DNA of 22,949 bases, taken from positions 1-22,949 of the forward strand of contig JASFQI010000035.1 of assembly GCA_050115555.1 (NCBI GenBank), read 5' to 3'. Positions within the stretch are counted from its first letter, which is position 1; every line of letters starts with the position of its first letter. A program made the translations under genes and the position numbers. Source of the DNA: JASFQI01 sp050115555. Its GTDB lineage: Bacteria > Desulfobacterota > DSM-4660 > Desulfatiglandales > HGW-15. Under the pieces are notes generated by a model. It saw only the letters and a program-made list of their open reading frames with translations. It did not search any database and was not told the DNA's origin. Below are positions 21,933-22,949 of the stretch, piece by piece.

Positions 21933-22949
21933 ATGACGATTCGGAAAAATCTTTCTATGGCCCTGGCTTTGGGTATGGTTGTCATGGTGACCGTATCTTT
22001 CGCAGTATCCCCCGCTCAAGCAAAAGATGTACTGAAAATTGGCTTTTCCAACGCGCTGACCGGAGTCTATTCACAGGCGGCCCTCAGCCAGATGAACGCC
22101 TACCAGGTTTGGAAGGATCAGGTGAACGAGGATGGCGGCATCTATGTCAAGGACCTGGGCAAAAAGCTCCCGGTGGAGTTCGTCTATTACGACGACAAGA
22201 GCTCTCCCCAGACCGCGGTCAAGGTCTATGAGAAGCTGATTACCCAGGACAAGGTAGACCTCGTCTTCACGCCTTGGGGGACCACCATTCACTTTGCGGT
22301 CGCGCCACTTGCAGAGCGCTACGGCATCCCGATGGTCGGAACCACTGCGGCCTCGGTCAAGCTGCGCGAAATCAAGAGCCGGTACTTCTGGTTCATTACG
22401 GCAGCCCTTCCCGACCGCCAGATGAAGGCGCTCGTCGAGCTTTTGGACCACCTTTCCGTCAAGAGCGTGGCAGTGATCTACCTGCAGGATCTCTTTCCCC
22501 GGGAAAATCTCCAGTTCCTGCTGCCGGAGCTGGAAAAGGCGGGCATCGAGGTGAAGCTCTCCAAGGACTATCCCATGGGCGCCAAGGACCTGACCACCCT
22601 CTTGAGCAGCGTCAAGGCGAAGAACCCCGAGGCCGTGATCGCCCTGTCCTATCCAGCCGATTCTTTTCTGCTCACGGGGCAGATCCAGGGCGTCCAGCTG
22701 AACCCCCCGTTTCTCTTCGAGCTGGTAGGTCCGTCCATCGCCGCGTTCGGGCAGGCCTTCGGACCGGCAAGCGAAGGCATCGCCACCATGGGTCACTGGA
22801 GCCCCAAAGGCCCCTGGCCCGGGGCGAAAGAGTTCGAAGACCGATACATGAAAAAGTGGGGAAACCGGCCCGATTATCTGGACTCTGCACTCGCCTACAT
22901 GGGCTGCGAGATTGTTCAGCAGGCCGTTGAGAAGGCAGGGACCCTGGAC
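21933..22949 (+). CDS. ABC-transporter substrate-binding protein (LivK/aromatic-acid type), cut by the window edge
   Basis: 339 codons are present and the frame is open to the last base; the family runs to about 380-410 residues, so little is missing. Signal peptide residues about 1-30 (MALALGMVVMVTVSFAVSPA, cleavage near AQA). The mature part begins KDVLKIGFSNALTGVYSQAA, the classic opening of periplasmic-binding-protein type 1 receptors of the HAAT family, and continues with GGIYVKDLGKKLPVEFVYYD, DKVDLVFTPWGT and YGIPMVGTTAAS. It delivers its ligand to an inner-membrane ABC importer, whose permease and ATPase genes would be expected just past the right edge. ATG 21933 follows GGAGG by 7 bases. 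Members bind branched-chain amino acids, amides or aromatic acids; next to AOR and a CoA ligase an aromatic acid is the better guess. The 276-base gap may contain a separate promoter. Confidence 0.92.
   Translation, partial: MTIRKNLSMALALGMVVMVTVSFAVSPAQAKDVLKIGFSNALTGVYSQAALSQMNAYQVWKDQVNEDGGIYVKDLGKKLPVEFVYYDDKSSPQTAVKVYEKLITQDKVDLVFTPWGTTIHFAVAPLAERYGIPMVGTTAASVKLREIKSRYFWFITAALPDRQMKALVELLDHLSVKSVAVIYLQDLFPRENLQFLLPELEKAGIEVKLSKDYPMGAKDLTTLLSSVKAKNPEAVIALSYPADSFLLTGQIQGVQLNPPFLFELVGPSIAAFGQAFGPASEGIATMGHWSPKGPWPGAKEFEDRYMKKWGNRPDYLDSALAYMGCEIVQQAVEKAGTLD

Overview
The window carries 17 supported protein genes on both strands, two of them cut by the window edges, plus one doubtful leader peptide. 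I see no tRNA, rRNA, CRISPR array, transposase or phage gene. The gene set (tungsten-type aldehyde oxidoreductase with its own polyferredoxin, biotin-free hydantoinase/acetophenone-carboxylase-like subunits, PaaK-type CoA ligase, aromatic-acid or amino-acid type ABC binding protein, methylmalonyl-CoA epimerase, a porin-like outer-membrane protein, sigma-54 two-component regulation) suggests a strictly anaerobic Gram-negative bacterium. A sulfate-reducing or syntrophic member of the Desulfobacterota is the best fit. This is inferred from gene content and protein style, not from a marker-gene tree.

Left part (1-8664), housekeeping and envelope. On the minus strand: a TlpA-like periplasmic thioredoxin running into tilS (tRNA-Ile lysidine synthetase, cut by the left edge), a TPR lipoprotein, a receiver-only response regulator, and a GT9 (heptosyltransferase-like) glycosyltransferase. 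On the plus strand: an outer-membrane beta-barrel protein with a very good sigma-70 promoter, a long leader and a strong terminator; then an exported FG-GAP/VCBS repeat protein with its own good sigma-70 promoter. A small zinc-ribbon protein (minus) and methylmalonyl-CoA epimerase (plus) follow. Two copies of a dispersed repeat (about 1487-1536 and 3211-3269) and a hexamer-phased tract (1602-1637) lie between the minus-strand genes.

Middle part (8679-13066, minus), a signalling operon read right to left: a receiver protein with a Trp/Tyr-rich tail, a soluble histidine kinase with an N-terminal XylR/DmpR-like V4R sensor domain and three PAS domains, and an NtrC/AtoC-type sigma-54 activator.

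Right part (13673-22949, plus), a catabolic gene cluster divergent from the signalling operon: hyuA-like, hyuB-like, PaaK-like CoA ligase, four-cluster ferredoxin, AOR, and (cut by the right edge) a branched-chain-amino-acid/aromatic-acid type substrate-binding protein. A textbook -24/-12 promoter (TGGCAC-N5-TTGC, 13377-13391) sits upstream of hyuA, about 280 bases before its start codon.

The parts fit one model. A hydrophobic, perhaps aromatic, compound is sensed by the V4R kinase. The kinase phosphorylates the sigma-54 activator, which switches on the divergent operon. The operon then imports and degrades the compound by aldehyde oxidation, ATP-dependent carboxylation or lactam hydrolysis, and CoA activation. 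The substrate is not determined by the sequence. Acetophenone-like ketones and indoleacetate/oxindole-like lactams are the two precedents that use this enzyme mix. This regulator-plus-pathway unit is the most likely undescribed system in the window.
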